From Herbaspirillum sp. 3R11 (GTDB lineage Bacteria; Pseudomonadota; Gammaproteobacteria; Burkholderiales; Burkholderiaceae_D): 64,000 bases of DNA. Below the pieces are notes generated by a model, which did not search any database, was not told where the DNA came from, and saw nothing but the letters and a program-made list of their open reading frames with translations. Location: the NCBI RefSeq assembly GCF_004563925.1, contig NZ_SPNJ01000004.1, positions 620,001-684,000 of the forward strand, given 5' to 3'. Position numbers and translations under genes: made by a program. Of the stretch, positions 38,968 to 49,904 are shown one piece after another. Numbering within the stretch: the stretch's first letter is position 1; every line of letters begins with the position of its first letter.

Positions 38968-40035
38968 TCAGGCCAGATGCTTGCGCAGCGAAGCGGTCAG
39001 CGCACCGCAGGATTCATCGGTGCCGACCGTGATGCGCAGGAACTGATTGATGCGCGCGCTGGTGAAGTGGCGCACGATGATGCCGTCGCCGCGCAGCTTG
39101 GCGGCGAGGCCGGCGGCGTCATGTTGCGGATGGCGCGCGAAGACGAAGTTGGCGGCCGACGGCAGCACCTCGAAACCGAGCGCCGTCAGTTCACCGACCA
39201 GCTTGCCGCGGCTGGCGATGACGGCGTTGCGGGTGCTGTCGAAATGCGCGTCGTCTTCCATCGCGGCAGTCGCGCCGGCGATGGCGATGCGATCCAGCGG
39301 ATAGGAGTTGAAGCTGTTCTTGACGCGTTCCAGCGCACTGATCAGATCTGCATGGCCGACCGCAAAACCGACCCGCAAGCCGGCCAGCGAACGCGACTTC
39401 GACAGTGTCTGCACCACCAGCAGATTCGGATGCTGCGCCACCAGGTCGATGGCGCTGTCGCCGCCGAAATCGATATACGCCTCATCGACAATCACCACGC
39501 GATCCGGATTGCCGGCCAGCAGGCGTGCGACTTCGTCCAGCGCCAGCAGGCAACCGGTCGGCGCGTTCGGATTCGGGAAGATGATGCCGCCGATAGCCTC
39601 GCCCTGGCCGAGATAGTCGTCGACGCGGATGCTGAAATCCTCAGCCAGCGGCACCGCACGGTATTCCACCTCGTACAAACTGGCGTAGGTCGGATAAAAA
39701 CTGTAGGTGATGTCCGGGAACAGGATCGGCGCGCCATGCTTGAGCAGCGCCTGGAAGGCATGCGCCAGCACTTCGTCGGAACCGTTGCCGACGAACACCT
39801 GCGCCGGCGACAGGCCGTGGCGTTTTGAGATCGCCAGCTTGAGCGGCTCGGCGTCCGGGTTCGGATACAGGCGCAGGTTGTCGCCGATTTCCTCGGCCAT
39901 GGCGGCGATCGCCTTGGGCGACGGACCGTAGGGATTTTCGTTGGTATTGAGCTTGACCAGCTTGCTGATCTTGGGCTGCTCGCCGGGGGTGTAAGGCGTC
40001 AGGCGGCTGACGATGGGGCTCCAGAATTTGCTCAT
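38968..40035 (-). CDS. hisC: Histidinol-phosphate aminotransferase
   Basis: The 355-residue PLP enzyme converts imidazole-acetol phosphate to histidinol phosphate in histidine synthesis. Motifs: [46 protein letters not shown], and the PLP lysine in [15 protein letters not shown]. The start at 40035 (MSKFWSPIV) is canonical though its ribosome site is weak. It stands apart from other his genes, as second hisC copies often do; related aminotransferases also take aromatic amino acids. Confidence 0.93.
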   Translation of the reverse strand: MSKFWSPIVSRLTPYTPGEQPKISKLVKLNTNENPYGPSPKAIAAMAEEIGDNLRLYPNPDAEPLKLAISKRHGLSPAQVFVGNGSDEVLAHAFQALLKHGAPILFPDITYSFYPTYASLYEVEYRAVPLAEDFSIRVDDYLGQGEAIGGIIFPNPNAPTGCLLALDEVARLLAGNPDRVVIVDEAYIDFGGDSAIDLVAQHPNLLVVQTLSKSRSLAGLRVGFAVGHADLISALERVKNSFNSYPLDRIAIAGATAAMEDDAHFDSTRNAVIASRGKLVGELTALGFEVLPSAANFVFARHPQHDAAGLAAKLRGDGIIVRHFTSARINQFLRITVGTDESCGALTASLRKHLA

Positions 40036-40258
40036 GGGAATGGTTTTCGCGCTGGCTCTGCAATAAAACAGCAATGGTAACAAACCCGGACGCGGCGCGC
40101 GTCAACTGGGGAGGCTGCTGGCGCATTAAGGGCATGCGCAAGGAGGGTTGCGCGACGTGCCCGCAAGCAACTTCGAGCAACTGCAAGAAACAAAAGCGAT
40201 GCCGGGCACGCCATGACAATTCGAACAATTCGATAACGACAACGAAGGAAGCATCCGC

Positions 40259-40837
40259 ATGGCCACAGAATACGAAGTCCCAAGCCCGCACGAACATCAC
40301 CTGGAACACGTCGCCGAACACAATCACGGCAGCGGCGACAATTTCGCCGGCAAGATCGCCGTCATGACGGCGATCATGGCGACTGTCGGCGCCCTGTTCA
40401 GCTTCCAGGCCGGCTCCACCGAAAGCGCGGCGGCGATGAACAAGAACAACGCCGCCATCAAGAAGACCGAGGCCGCCAACCAGTGGAATTATTACCAGGC
40501 AAAATCCAGCCGCCAGAACCTGGCCGAGCTGGCGGCAACGATTCCCGGCGTCGATTCGGCCAAGTACAACGCCGCAGCGGAACGCTACAAGTCGGAGAAG
40601 GAAGACATCCGCAAGGCCGCCGAAAAGCTGGAGGCGGAATCAAAGGCATGGGACGAATTGTCCGAAGTCAAACTGCACCAGCATCACCGCTGGGCGCAGG
40701 CCATGACGGCGATCCAGATCGCCATCTCGCTGGCAGCGATCACACTGCTCACGCGCAAGGACTGGCTCAAGAAGATTTCCTACACCGCAGCAGGCGCCAG
40801 CGTGATCCTGGGCTCGCTGGCGGCGATGCATATCTGA
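40259..40837 (+). CDS. DUF4337 family membrane protein
   Basis: The 192-residue protein has a His-rich N-terminus (SPHEHHLEHVAEHNHG), a membrane segment near 34-55, a long charged coiled-coil region (60-135) containing NQWNYYQAKSSRQNL, and two more hydrophobic segments at the end (146-160, 172-190). This layout and the WNYYQAKS motif fit the DUF4337 family, of unknown function. AAGGA precedes the start. It is followed within 17 bases by a large inverted-repeat element. Confidence 0.82.
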   Translation: MATEYEVPSPHEHHLEHVAEHNHGSGDNFAGKIAVMTAIMATVGALFSFQAGSTESAAAMNKNNAAIKKTEAANQWNYYQAKSSRQNLAELAATIPGVDSAKYNAAAERYKSEKEDIRKAAEKLEAESKAWDELSEVKLHQHHRWAQAMTAIQIAISLAAITLLTRKDWLKKISYTAAGASVILGSLAAMHI

Positions 40838-40853
40838 GCTGAATCAACAGAGC

Positions 40854-40995
40854 AAACCTGTTCTCGCTCCGTAGCGAGAGGCCATCAGCCGGTGGCGGCC
40901 GGAACGGAGGAACCGGAATGTACTTAAGTACATGAGGATTCCGAGTACCGCCCGACGCCGGATCATGGCCTCGCAGTAGGAGCGAGAGCAGGTTT
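40854..40995. repeat. 142-bp imperfect inverted-repeat (cloverleaf-like) element
   Basis: The outer arms are 17 bp (40854-40870, AAACCTGTTCTCGCTCC; 40979-40995, its complement with one change). Inside are AGGCCAT / ATGGCCT and several local stems: TCTCGCT-CCGT-AGCGAGA (40862-40879), GCCATC-AGCC-GGTGGC, and a central 16-bp palindrome ATGTACTTAAGTACAT (40918-40933). It fills the gap between two convergent genes; its right end touches the stop codon of the second. No T-run follows. It looks like a dispersed REP-like or structured-RNA element. Confidence 0.75.
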
Positions 40996-41588
40996 CAGGC
41001 TTTTGCTTCGATGTGATACATGCCCCACGGGCACAGCGCGAAGCGCGCGCTGATCGGCTTGTCCATGATCTCCGGAAAACTGTCGGCGTCATACACCGCC
41101 CACAAGGGGCCGAGGCCGCCCAAGGGGATGGCCTTGCCGTCCAGATGCGTGGCGACGATGAAGCGATATTTGCGGATGTCGGCGGTCGCCACCTGCACGG
41201 CGTAACCATCAACGGCGCGCAGCAGCACATCGCTTGCCGCACCGGCGCCGGCGGCTGCCAACACCTCGCTCAACAAGGGGCCGCTCAACACATGCTGCTT
41301 GTTGTCGTATTCCAGCGTCGGCTTGATGGAGGTTTGCGGCAAAGCGTTCAAGGCTGCAAAGTCGAAGGTATGGGCGCGGTTGAACTGCAGCTTCTGCTTG
41401 GCCATCATCTGATCCAGCGCGGGATCGAGCGCGCCGCGATTGCCTGCGCCGATGGCGCCGGTCAGTGTCAGCAGCACCGGCCCGGTGTCTTTGGGAGCGA
41501 TGCAGGCGGCGGGGTTCTTCTTGCTGGCCGCCATCGCGGCAGTGCTCATGCTCAATAGACCGGCGGCGAGGAATTGTCTTTTCTTCAT
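40995..41588 (-). CDS. Exported molybdopterin-binding-domain protein
   Basis: The 197-residue protein has a signal peptide (MKKRQFLAAGLLSMSTAAMA) and resembles the small oxidoreductase molybdopterin-binding domain proteins: LEYDNKQHVLSGPLLSEVL, GYAVQVATADIRKYRFIVAT and GLGPLWAVYDAD. The sulfite-oxidase catalytic cysteine is not obvious, so cofactor binding or catalysis is uncertain. AAGGAG precedes the ATG at 41588, which fixes the start. The stop codon lies at the edge of the 142-bp inverted-repeat element. Role unknown. Confidence 0.75.
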   Translation of the reverse strand: MKKRQFLAAGLLSMSTAAMAASKKNPAACIAPKDTGPVLLTLTGAIGAGNRGALDPALDQMMAKQKLQFNRAHTFDFAALNALPQTSIKPTLEYDNKQHVLSGPLLSEVLAAAGAGAASDVLLRAVDGYAVQVATADIRKYRFIVATHLDGKAIPLGGLGPLWAVYDADSFPEIMDKPISARFALCPWGMYHIEAKA

Positions 41589-41882
41589 TGTTGATTCTCC
41601 TTTTTTGCACAGGCGATACGCAGCATGATGCCCTATAAAGGGCGGCGCATCCAATGCGACCGGACACGAAGATTTCGCAGCAGATCTTCGCTGCATAGAG
41701 CGACTTCCCTTTCCTGCATCGACATTCATCTTTTGGTCTCCGCGCTTCGCCGGAATCCATCGCAATATTTTCAATCTATGTACAAAACATTCCGTGAGAG
41801 ATGGCGCTTATTGCTTGGCCACCGTCTGGTGCGGCCTGCTTTGAACCTAAAATCAACTGCCCCAATTTTTGAGAAAGTGAAA
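41589..41882. other. Intergenic region between two divergent exported-protein genes
   Basis: About 290 bases without a gene I can support. It should hold promoters for both genes; TAAAAT at 41848-41853 is a possible -10 for the plus-strand lipoprotein gene, without a clear -35. Confidence 0.35.
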
Positions 41883-42260
41883 ATGAAAAAAGCGTTTGTG
41901 ATTCTGCTTCTTCCGGCATTGCTGTCGGCGTGTGCAATGGATGAGTTTGATCAGATGCCCAGCGAGGCTGATGCCCGCGAAGGAAAAGCCATCATGGCAG
42001 ATCCCGCCCGAGCGCTCATTGTCAAACCCGGTACAACAAAAAAAGAGATACAGGCAATGCTGGGAAATCCACTCAATCAGGTAAGCACTCTGAGTGGCAG
42101 CGGTGTATGCAATAACTACAAAAGACGGCTGGACAACAAGGACATACCGCTGTTTGTCAGCTTCAGAAACAGTGATGACCGTGTTGTCGGATTTCAATAC
42201 AACACGACCTGCGAAGCTGCCAAGCGTGCAGGACTGTTGAACAATACCAAGCCCCATTGA
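41883..42260 (+). CDS. Small SmpA/BamE-like lipoprotein
   Basis: The 125-residue protein has a lipoprotein signal (LLSAC, Cys17) and a short domain with VKPGTTKKEIQAMLGNPLNQ, the helix-turn motif seen in SmpA/OmlA (BamE-like) and related outer-membrane lipoproteins. It also has a cysteine pair (GVCNNYK, NTTCEAAK). It is less GC-rich than its neighbours. The start at 41883 has only a weak ribosome site. It ends at a strong terminator. Whether it takes part in outer-membrane assembly is not known. Confidence 0.72.
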   Translation: MKKAFVILLLPALLSACAMDEFDQMPSEADAREGKAIMADPARALIVKPGTTKKEIQAMLGNPLNQVSTLSGSGVCNNYKRRLDNKDIPLFVSFRNSDDRVVGFQYNTTCEAAKRAGLLNNTKPH

Positions 42261-42294
42261 TACCGATAAAAATTCCCGCCGGTACACGGCAATA

Positions 42295-42331
42295 AAAAAC
42301 GCTGCGCGAAGCAATTCGGCGCAGCGTTTTT
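42295..42331. terminator. Bidirectional terminator after the SmpA-like gene
   Basis: A 13-bp stem AAAAACGCTGCGC and its complement with A-/T-runs on either side, between convergent genes. Confidence 0.92.
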
Positions 42332-42383
42332 CTTGGGTGAACAGCGATTCAACGCTCTCCCTGCTTTGCTGGAGAAAGACCGG

Positions 42384-43304
42384 TCAGGCCGTGTCTTTAG
42401 GTGGACGACCACGCCAGAAACCGGCCAGCATCGAACCCGACAGGTTGTGCCAGACCGAGAACAGCGCGCCCGGTAAGGCCGCCAGCGGCGTGAAGTACAA
42501 CTTGCCCAGCGCAGCCGCAAGGCCGGAGTTCTGCATGCCGACTTCGATGGCCAGCGTGCGGCAGATCGATTCGTCGAAGCCGAGCAGACGACCACCCCAG
42601 TAACCGCCCAGCAGGCCGATGGCGTTGTGCAGGATCACGCCCACCAGCACCACCAGGCCGACCGAAGCAATGCTGGCCTGGCTGCCGCCGACCACTGCCG
42701 CGATGATAAGCAGAATCGCCACCATCGACACCAGCGACAGGTACGGTTCGACGCGACGGATCAGTTTGCCCGCGAACAGGTTCAGCACCAGGCCGACCAC
42801 GATCGGCACCACCACGATTTGCACAATGCTCATCAGCATCGCGTGCGCGTCGAAATGAATCGACGCATCGACATACAACTCGGTCAGCAGCGGCGTGGCA
42901 AACACGCTCACCAGCGCCGACAGCGTCGAGATCGTCACCGACAGCGCGACGTCGCCGCGCGACAGATAGATCATCACGTTCGACGCCGTGCCGCTGGCGA
43001 CGCTACCGACCAGCACCATGCCCGCGGTCAGGTCAGGCGGCATGCGCAACAGCTTGGCGATGACCCAGGCTGCCAGCGGCATGACCAGGTAGTGCAGGAT
43101 GATGCCGGCGGCGACCGGCGCCGGGCGTTTGACGATGCGTTTGAAATCGTCCAGCGTCAGCGTGACGCCCATGGTCAGCATGATCAGCGTCAGCAACAGC
43201 GTGACATGCGGTCCGATCGGCGTGAACGTGGCGGGGGAAAAATAGGCGGCGGCGGACAGCAGCAGCGCCCAGAGAGGAAACAGGCGGGTAAGACTGGCAA
43301 GCAT
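42384..43304 (-). CDS. Bile acid:sodium symporter family protein
   Basis: The 306-residue protein has about ten hydrophobic segments and the motifs of the SBF/BASS family: [36 protein letters not shown] (the sodium-binding crossover region), and [19 protein letters not shown]. Such proteins carry bile acids, pantoate, 2-keto acids or other organic anions with sodium. The start at 43304 (MLASLTRLF) gives the canonical N-terminus; the frame runs 50 codons further upstream. It is monocistronic. Confidence 0.9.
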   Translation of the reverse strand: MLASLTRLFPLWALLLSAAAYFSPATFTPIGPHVTLLLTLIMLTMGVTLTLDDFKRIVKRPAPVAAGIILHYLVMPLAAWVIAKLLRMPPDLTAGMVLVGSVASGTASNVMIYLSRGDVALSVTISTLSALVSVFATPLLTELYVDASIHFDAHAMLMSIVQIVVVPIVVGLVLNLFAGKLIRRVEPYLSLVSMVAILLIIAAVVGGSQASIASVGLVVLVGVILHNAIGLLGGYWGGRLLGFDESICRTLAIEVGMQNSGLAAALGKLYFTPLAALPGALFSVWHNLSGSMLAGFWRGRPPKDTA

Positions 43305-43547
43305 GATTGAGATCGATTCGGCGGAGTAAGAGATTGTTATTGGAAGTAGCTCCGCGGATGGCGCGCGAGGGAAATGGGAGGCGGCGATGAATGCGCGGAG
43401 GAATAATCCGATGATGCGTTCGCGCCGACCCGGCCGTGCGTCTTGTGGAAACACGAGGACGTCATTTTACCCGTGCCCGCAAATCCTTGCCGGCAGCGGC
43501 TTTGCAGCATGCAACACTGACATTTCTCTGACACCGCCACGACGATC

Positions 43548-43841
43548 TCAGGCCACGCACTTGAACATCACGACGCTCTTCGACGGCCATACGCCGATGA
43601 CGCCGTCGGAGGTGTCGGCGCCGGTCATCTGCATGCGCTTGCCGCGCTCCTTGCAATAGGCGTCGGCCTGGCGCACGCCTGCGGCGGCGCCCGCAGAGTT
43701 TCCCAGACGGGATTGCGCGGTGACCATGTAGGTGTCGCGATCGAGTTGCGTAATCTCGCCGCTGCCGGCGCAGGCGCTCAGCAATGCGCACAGCATTGGC
43801 GCCGGCAGCAGACGATGGATTCGATTCGGAAGATTGAACAT
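43548..43841 (-). CDS. Small lipoprotein
   Basis: The 97-residue protein has a lipoprotein signal (ALLSAC, Cys24) and then ITQLDRDTYMVTAQSRLGNSAGAAAGVRQADAYCKERGK and a closing VVMFKCVA, here split from its longer context. This pattern of a repeat-like YMVTAQS strand and paired cysteines recurs in small proteobacterial lipoproteins of unknown role. No strong ribosome site is seen. It lies between the symporter gene and the binding-protein gene. Confidence 0.7.
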   Translation of the reverse strand: MFNLPNRIHRLLPAPMLCALLSACAGSGEITQLDRDTYMVTAQSRLGNSAGAAAGVRQADAYCKERGKRMQMTGADTSDGVIGVWPSKSVVMFKCVA

Positions 43842-43974
43842 CGGGACGCTCTCCGTGGCGAATGAGGTTCGCCAGACTAGCGTGGAAACTCGCGTCGCGC
43901 GCAGACGTAAAGACCGAATTTACCTTCCTTGGCACTTCCTTTACAAGACCTGAAGCAAAGCTTCGGCAATCGTC

Positions 43975-45132
43975 TCAACGCATCGTGCTGGTCTTCATCG
44001 CCGTCCATTTCTGATTCTGCGCTTCATAGATGGTATAGGACGGCGAACGCGGATTGCCGACGGCGTCAAAGGCGATGACGCCGGTGAGGCCCTTGAAACT
44101 GATCTCGTGCAGGGCGTTGGTAACCTTGCGCGGATTGAGCGAATTGGCCTGGCGCACCGCGGCCATCAACACATGCGCGGCATCGTAGGCGTACGGCGTC
44201 ATGCTGGAAATCTGGAAATCGAAACGCTGATTGAAATCGGCTTCGAACTTCTTCCAGCCCGGCATCTTGGTGAACGGGATGCCAGTCTCCTGGGCCACCG
44301 TACCGTTGGCGGCGATGCCGCTGGCGATCAGGAATGAAGAGCCCACGATGCCGTTCATCGAGGTCACCAGGCGCGCCTTGACCTCCTGGCGCAACATGCT
44401 TTGCGCCAGCATGCTGGTCTGCTCCGAATAGCCGCCGAAGAAAACCGCATCGATTTCCTGCGCCTTGACGCGTCGCAGGATTTCGCCGAAGTTCATCAGC
44501 ACATCGCTGATCGAATCACGGCTGACAATGGCGGCGCCATGTTCCCGCACCACTTCGCCGAAGCGTGTGCCGACGTTGACGCCGAAGGCGGTGCCGTTGT
44601 CGATGATCGCGATGCGCTGGGCATGCAATTCCTTGACGACATATTCGCCCAGATAGATGCAGGCATCGTCGTCGATGCCGAGCATGCGGAAAGTGGTGCG
44701 ATAGCCCTGTTCGGTATATCTGCGCAGACTGGACGTCGGTGAGATCTGCGGCACCCCGGCGTCGGAAAATATCTTCGAGGCGGCGATGCTGGTGTTGCTG
44801 TTGGTGCCGCCGATGACGCCGATCACCTCGGCCTGCACCAGCGCCGTCGCCACACGTTGCGTGCGTTCGGCATCGTTGCGGTCATCCATGCGCAGCAGCC
44901 GGAATTGCACGCGCTTGCCGTCGATCTTGAAGGGATTGCGGTTGACTTCAGAGATCGCCAGCTCGGCAGCATTGGCCAGACTCTTGCCGAAACTTTCCGA
45001 CACCCCACTCAATGCACCGACGAAACCTATCGTCACGGTCTGGATGTCATCACCGGCCATCGCCCCCGAGGTATGCAGCGCCAGCGACACTACGCAGAGC
45101 ATCAGCGCGCGTCGATATTTGAGGAATTGCAT
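43975..45132 (-). CDS. Branched-chain amino-acid-type ABC binding protein
   Basis: The 385-residue periplasmic protein has a signal peptide (residues 1-26, SGAMA) and the type I periplasmic-binding fold of LivJ/LivK: VTIGFVGALSGVSESFGKSLANAAELA, split near 30-56, EVIGVIGGTNSNTS, and a late MTPYAYDAAHVLMAA. No liv permease or ATPase genes are near, so it is an orphan binding protein that could serve a distant transporter or a receptor. GGAGGTGAC before the ATG at 45132 fixes the start. Confidence 0.88.
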   Translation of the reverse strand: MQFLKYRRALMLCVVSLALHTSGAMAGDDIQTVTIGFVGALSGVSESFGKSLANAAELAISEVNRNPFKIDGKRVQFRLLRMDDRNDAERTQRVATALVQAEVIGVIGGTNSNTSIAASKIFSDAGVPQISPTSSLRRYTEQGYRTTFRMLGIDDDACIYLGEYVVKELHAQRIAIIDNGTAFGVNVGTRFGEVVREHGAAIVSRDSISDVLMNFGEILRRVKAQEIDAVFFGGYSEQTSMLAQSMLRQEVKARLVTSMNGIVGSSFLIASGIAANGTVAQETGIPFTKMPGWKKFEADFNQRFDFQISSMTPYAYDAAHVLMAAVRQANSLNPRKVTNALHEISFKGLTGVIAFDAVGNPRSPSYTIYEAQNQKWTAMKTSTMR

Positions 45133-45251
45133 GTCACCTCCGTATGAACTTCGTCTTAGCAAACGCTTGTTCTTATACCTCACGCAGAGTTAGGACACGA
45201 TCAAAAAAATACGAAAAAAGGCCAGCATTTCATTGTGACTCCACAAAACGA

Positions 45252-45274
45252 AATGCCCCGCAGAGCGGGGCATT
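45252..45274 (-). terminator. Terminator after ettA
   Basis: AATGCCCCGC and its complement with a 3-base loop, followed on the minus strand by TCGTTTTG, about 90 bases after the ettA stop codon. Confidence 0.75.
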
Positions 45275-45365
45275 ATCGTGCAGAGCGAATGTGCAAGCCG
45301 GAAGCGGCGAGATCAGCGAGACAAATGCGGCATCTCGCCATTTCCGGACAGCAAGAGTTACTGCA

Positions 45366-47033
<1,668 letters not shown>

Positions 47034-47092
47034 GTTTGGATGCCAATAATGAAGGTAAAAATGAGGGTAAAACTACTAGCTGGATTCCTTGA

Positions 47093-47971
47093 TCAGGCGC
47101 TGAGCGCGCGGCCCTTGGCGGACCACAGGCGCCACAATCCTTCCACGGAGTATACAGCCAGCGCGGTCCAAATCACCACGAAACCTGTCAGGCGCGGCCC
47201 GTCGAACGGTTCGTCATAGATGAAAACCCCGGTCAGCAGCTGCATCGTGGGCGAAATGTATTGCAGCAATCCCAACAAGGACAAGGGAATCCGCCGTGCC
47301 GCACGGGCGAACAGCAGCAGCGGAATCGCCGTCACCGGCCCTGACAGCGCCATCAGGATCTGCGAGGTCGGCGAGGCTTGCAGGAAGCCGTTGTTGCCGT
47401 GCGCCGCAGTAACCGCCAGGATCGTCAGCACCAGCGGCGCCAGCAGGATGGTTTCCAGCGCCAGGCCCTCCAGCGCGCCGAGGTGGGCGATCTTGCGCAG
47501 CAGGCCGTAGATGCCGAAGGTGGCGGCGATGACCAGCCCGATCCACGGCAGCGCGCCGTTGACCCAGGTCAGCCACAACACCGCGCCGAGCGCCATGAAG
47601 ACCGACAACCATTGCAAGGGACGCAATCTTTCCTTGAGGATCACATAGCCCAGCAGCACGCTGATCAGCGGACTCATGAAATAACCGAGACTGGAATCGA
47701 CGATGCGGCCGCTGTTGACCGCCCACACATACAGCACCCAGTTGCCCGACAACAGCAGCGCGCTGACCAGGAAGCCGAGCAACACGCGCGGCTTGCGCAC
47801 CACGTCGCCGAGCCAGGCCCATTGCCGCTTCCAGGTCAGCACCACGATCAGGAACAACAGCGACCAGAAGATGCGCTGCACCACGATGTCGAACGACGAG
47901 ACGTCCTGCAGCAGCTTAAAGTAGAGCGGGAACAAACCCCACAGGAGGAAACAGCTTATCGCGTAAAACAT
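47093..47971 (-). CDS. rarD: RarD-like EamA-family transporter
   Basis: The 292-residue membrane protein has ten predicted hydrophobic segments in two EamA halves. The N-terminal MFYAISCFLLWGLFPLYFKLL and NWVLYVWAVNSGRIVDSSLG are characteristic of RarD, a permease of unknown substrate linked to chloramphenicol sensitivity in some bacteria. The start at 47971 is preceded by AGGT. It lies 59 bases upstream of ettA on the same strand and may share its transcript. Confidence 0.92.
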   Translation of the reverse strand: MFYAISCFLLWGLFPLYFKLLQDVSSFDIVVQRIFWSLLFLIVVLTWKRQWAWLGDVVRKPRVLLGFLVSALLLSGNWVLYVWAVNSGRIVDSSLGYFMSPLISVLLGYVILKERLRPLQWLSVFMALGAVLWLTWVNGALPWIGLVIAATFGIYGLLRKIAHLGALEGLALETILLAPLVLTILAVTAAHGNNGFLQASPTSQILMALSGPVTAIPLLLFARAARRIPLSLLGLLQYISPTMQLLTGVFIYDEPFDGPRLTGFVVIWTALAVYSVEGLWRLWSAKGRALSA

Positions 47972-48014
47972 GGCGACCTAAAGGATGGAAAAGTGGAATC
48001 GCAAAAATGGAAGC

Positions 48015-48043
48015 GCCGCGAAAACTCTGGAAAGTTTCGCGGC
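48015..48043 (-). terminator. Possible terminator after allA
   Basis: GCCGCGAAA(A)CT / AGTTTCGCGGC, a long hairpin with one bulge, followed on the minus strand after 10 bases by CATTTTT. It may end the importer-amidase-allA operon. Confidence 0.45.
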
Positions 48044-48120
48044 AGCAGGGGCATTATTGCAGGATTTTTCTTTTCCGGCTGGCGACGCCGGCGTTGCGAA
48101 GTTGGCGCACTGCAGGTGGA

Positions 48121-48645
48121 TTACAGCGTAACGACGAAGCGGCCGCTGATCCGCGCAATCTCGCAATCGACTTCCGCCGCGCGACGTTCGATCACGAACA
48201 CGTCGGCGCCGCCGATGGTGATCATCGGGTGATGCCAGACGCCGCGCCGCAGCGTGACGCCCTGGCCCGGTTCGACGATGAAGGCCTGGATGGCCTCTTC
48301 ATCGGGCGCGTCGCCGCCCTGCGTCACCACCACCAGCACGCGTCCCTGCGCCATTGGTACGAAGCTCTGGCTGCCAAGGAGATGCCGTTCGAACATGGTC
48401 AGCGCATACGGTGCCGCATGCGTGCCGTCCTGCGTGCGGAAGATCGCCACGCAGGCTTCGCCGCCCTGCTCGTTCACATCCAGCTGCGTCAGGTCGTCGA
48501 AGCGTTGTGCGGTGCCTTCGTTGATCGGCGAGCTGTTTCCGTTCCGCGCGGGCACGATGACGTCGCCGAAAGGCGCGAACGCCACCGGCGTCAACGCCTG
48601 TGCAACCAGGACCCGGCTGGGCGATGACGACTCAGGCGAGTTCAT
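48121..48645 (-). CDS. allA: Ureidoglycolate lyase
   Basis: The 174-residue cupin-like enzyme splits ureidoglycolate into glyoxylate and urea, the last step of allantoin breakdown. Family motifs: FAPFGDVIVPA, the ERHLLGSQSFVPM core and the QGVTLRRGVWHHPMI segment with the active-site residues. Its start overlaps the end of the amidase gene by 14 bases, so it is the last gene of an operon led by a FadR-type regulator and a peptide-type importer. No allantoinase or allantoicase genes are in the window. Confidence 0.87.
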   Translation of the reverse strand: MNSPESSSPSRVLVAQALTPVAFAPFGDVIVPARNGNSSPINEGTAQRFDDLTQLDVNEQGGEACVAIFRTQDGTHAAPYALTMFERHLLGSQSFVPMAQGRVLVVVTQGGDAPDEEAIQAFIVEPGQGVTLRRGVWHHPMITIGGADVFVIERRAAEVDCEIARISGRFVVTL

Positions 48646-49843
48646 CGATGAGCTTTCTCGACAGGCGGATCAGCGCCTGGTCGCTGCCCTGCGGACCGAT
48701 GATGGAGAAGCCGAAGGGCGCGCCATCGAGCGTCATCAACGGCAGCGAAATCTGCGGGCAGCCCGACAGGCCTGCCAGGCACAACATGCGTACGGCCTGG
48801 TTGCGATAATTTTCCAGCACCTCTTCCGAGTCGTTCAGCAGCGGCGCGATATCCGGCATGCTCGGCAGCACGATCACGCGGTCGTTGCCGAGCAGGCGCA
48901 GGAAATCTTCGGTGAAGCGCTGGCGCACGTTGCTGTGTTCTTCCATCTGCTGCGGCGTGATCTTGCTCGACCAGGCAAAGCGATCAGCGACGCCGGGACC
49001 GAGTTGCAGGCCATGCCGGGTAATGGTCTCGCCGTGGTTCTGCCAGGCTTCATATCCCTGGATGTGGCGGAACGCCCAGTACAAGGCATCGAACGACGGC
49101 GTCGCGGTCTTGACCGGCAACGGCGTGCCGATGAGACCGGACAGACGCTCCAGCGTCTGCATGAACACATCCTGCACACGCGGCTCGAGCAAGGCCAGCA
49201 CGTCGGCGGCCACCAGCACTTGCGGCATTGCCGGCATGCCGTCGGGCAGCAAACAAGTGTCTTCCCGCAGCAGCACTTCTCCCACGCGCGCGAAGCTGTC
49301 GATGTCGCGCGCGAACCAGCCGCAGGTGTCGAACGACGGCGCCAGGTCCATGCAGCCCTTGAGGCTGACGCGCGCATGCGTGGGACGCAGGCCGATCAGC
49401 CCGCAGTGGCTGGCGGGAGCACGTACGGAACCGCCGGTATCGGTGCCGAGTGCAACATCCGCCAGCCCGTTGGACACCGCAGAGGCCGACCCCGAACTGG
49501 AGCCGCCTGGAATCCGGTCGGGCGCGCCGCCGTTGCGCGGCGTGCCGAAGTGAGCGTTCTTGCCGTTCATCGAAAACGCCAATTCGTCGGTATAGGTCTT
49601 GCCGACGAAGGTGGCGCCTGCCTGCGCCAGCGCCACCACCGACGGCGCCGATGCGGTCTTGATGCCCGACAGCGCCAGCATGTGAGGATTGCCGCAGCCG
49701 GTCGGATAGCCGGCGACGTCGAAGATGTCTTTCACCGCAAGGCGCAGGCCCGACAACGGGCCCGACGAAATCGCCGTCAACGTCGGCGCGGGATAAGGAA
49801 CGAAACAATGTGCTGCAGAGCTTGCTGACGCATCGACTGGCAT
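48632..49843 (-). CDS. Amidase (amidase-signature family)
   Basis: The 403-residue protein has the Ser-cisSer-Lys site: Lys in LAVKDIFDVAG (about 38), the loop PGGSSSGSASAVS near 115-127, and the nucleophile Ser in LGTDTGGSVRAPASHCG. It hydrolyses an amide, as do AtzF, AtzE and general amidases; the substrate is unknown. The start at 49843 is chosen over the in-frame ATG at 49891, with low certainty. It is encoded between the importer's ATPase gene and allA, suggesting it acts on the imported compound. Confidence 0.85.
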   Translation of the reverse strand: MPVDASASSAAHCFVPYPAPTLTAISSGPLSGLRLAVKDIFDVAGYPTGCGNPHMLALSGIKTASAPSVVALAQAGATFVGKTYTDELAFSMNGKNAHFGTPRNGGAPDRIPGGSSSGSASAVSNGLADVALGTDTGGSVRAPASHCGLIGLRPTHARVSLKGCMDLAPSFDTCGWFARDIDSFARVGEVLLREDTCLLPDGMPAMPQVLVAADVLALLEPRVQDVFMQTLERLSGLIGTPLPVKTATPSFDALYWAFRHIQGYEAWQNHGETITRHGLQLGPGVADRFAWSSKITPQQMEEHSNVRQRFTEDFLRLLGNDRVIVLPSMPDIAPLLNDSEEVLENYRNQAVRMLCLAGLSGCPQISLPLMTLDGAPFGFSIIGPQGSDQALIRLSRKLIDELA

Positions 49844-49904
49844 GGATGATTCTTTCGGATGGGAAGAAGAGATAGGGATCTGATTGCGCATGACGCCGAA
49901 CGGT

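Noticed and set aside
40844..41242. 132-codon minus-strand frame ending in the 142-bp inverted-repeat element
   Set aside because: It overlaps the molybdopterin-domain gene in another phase; the tail is just the translated repeat element, a common false gene at such repeats.
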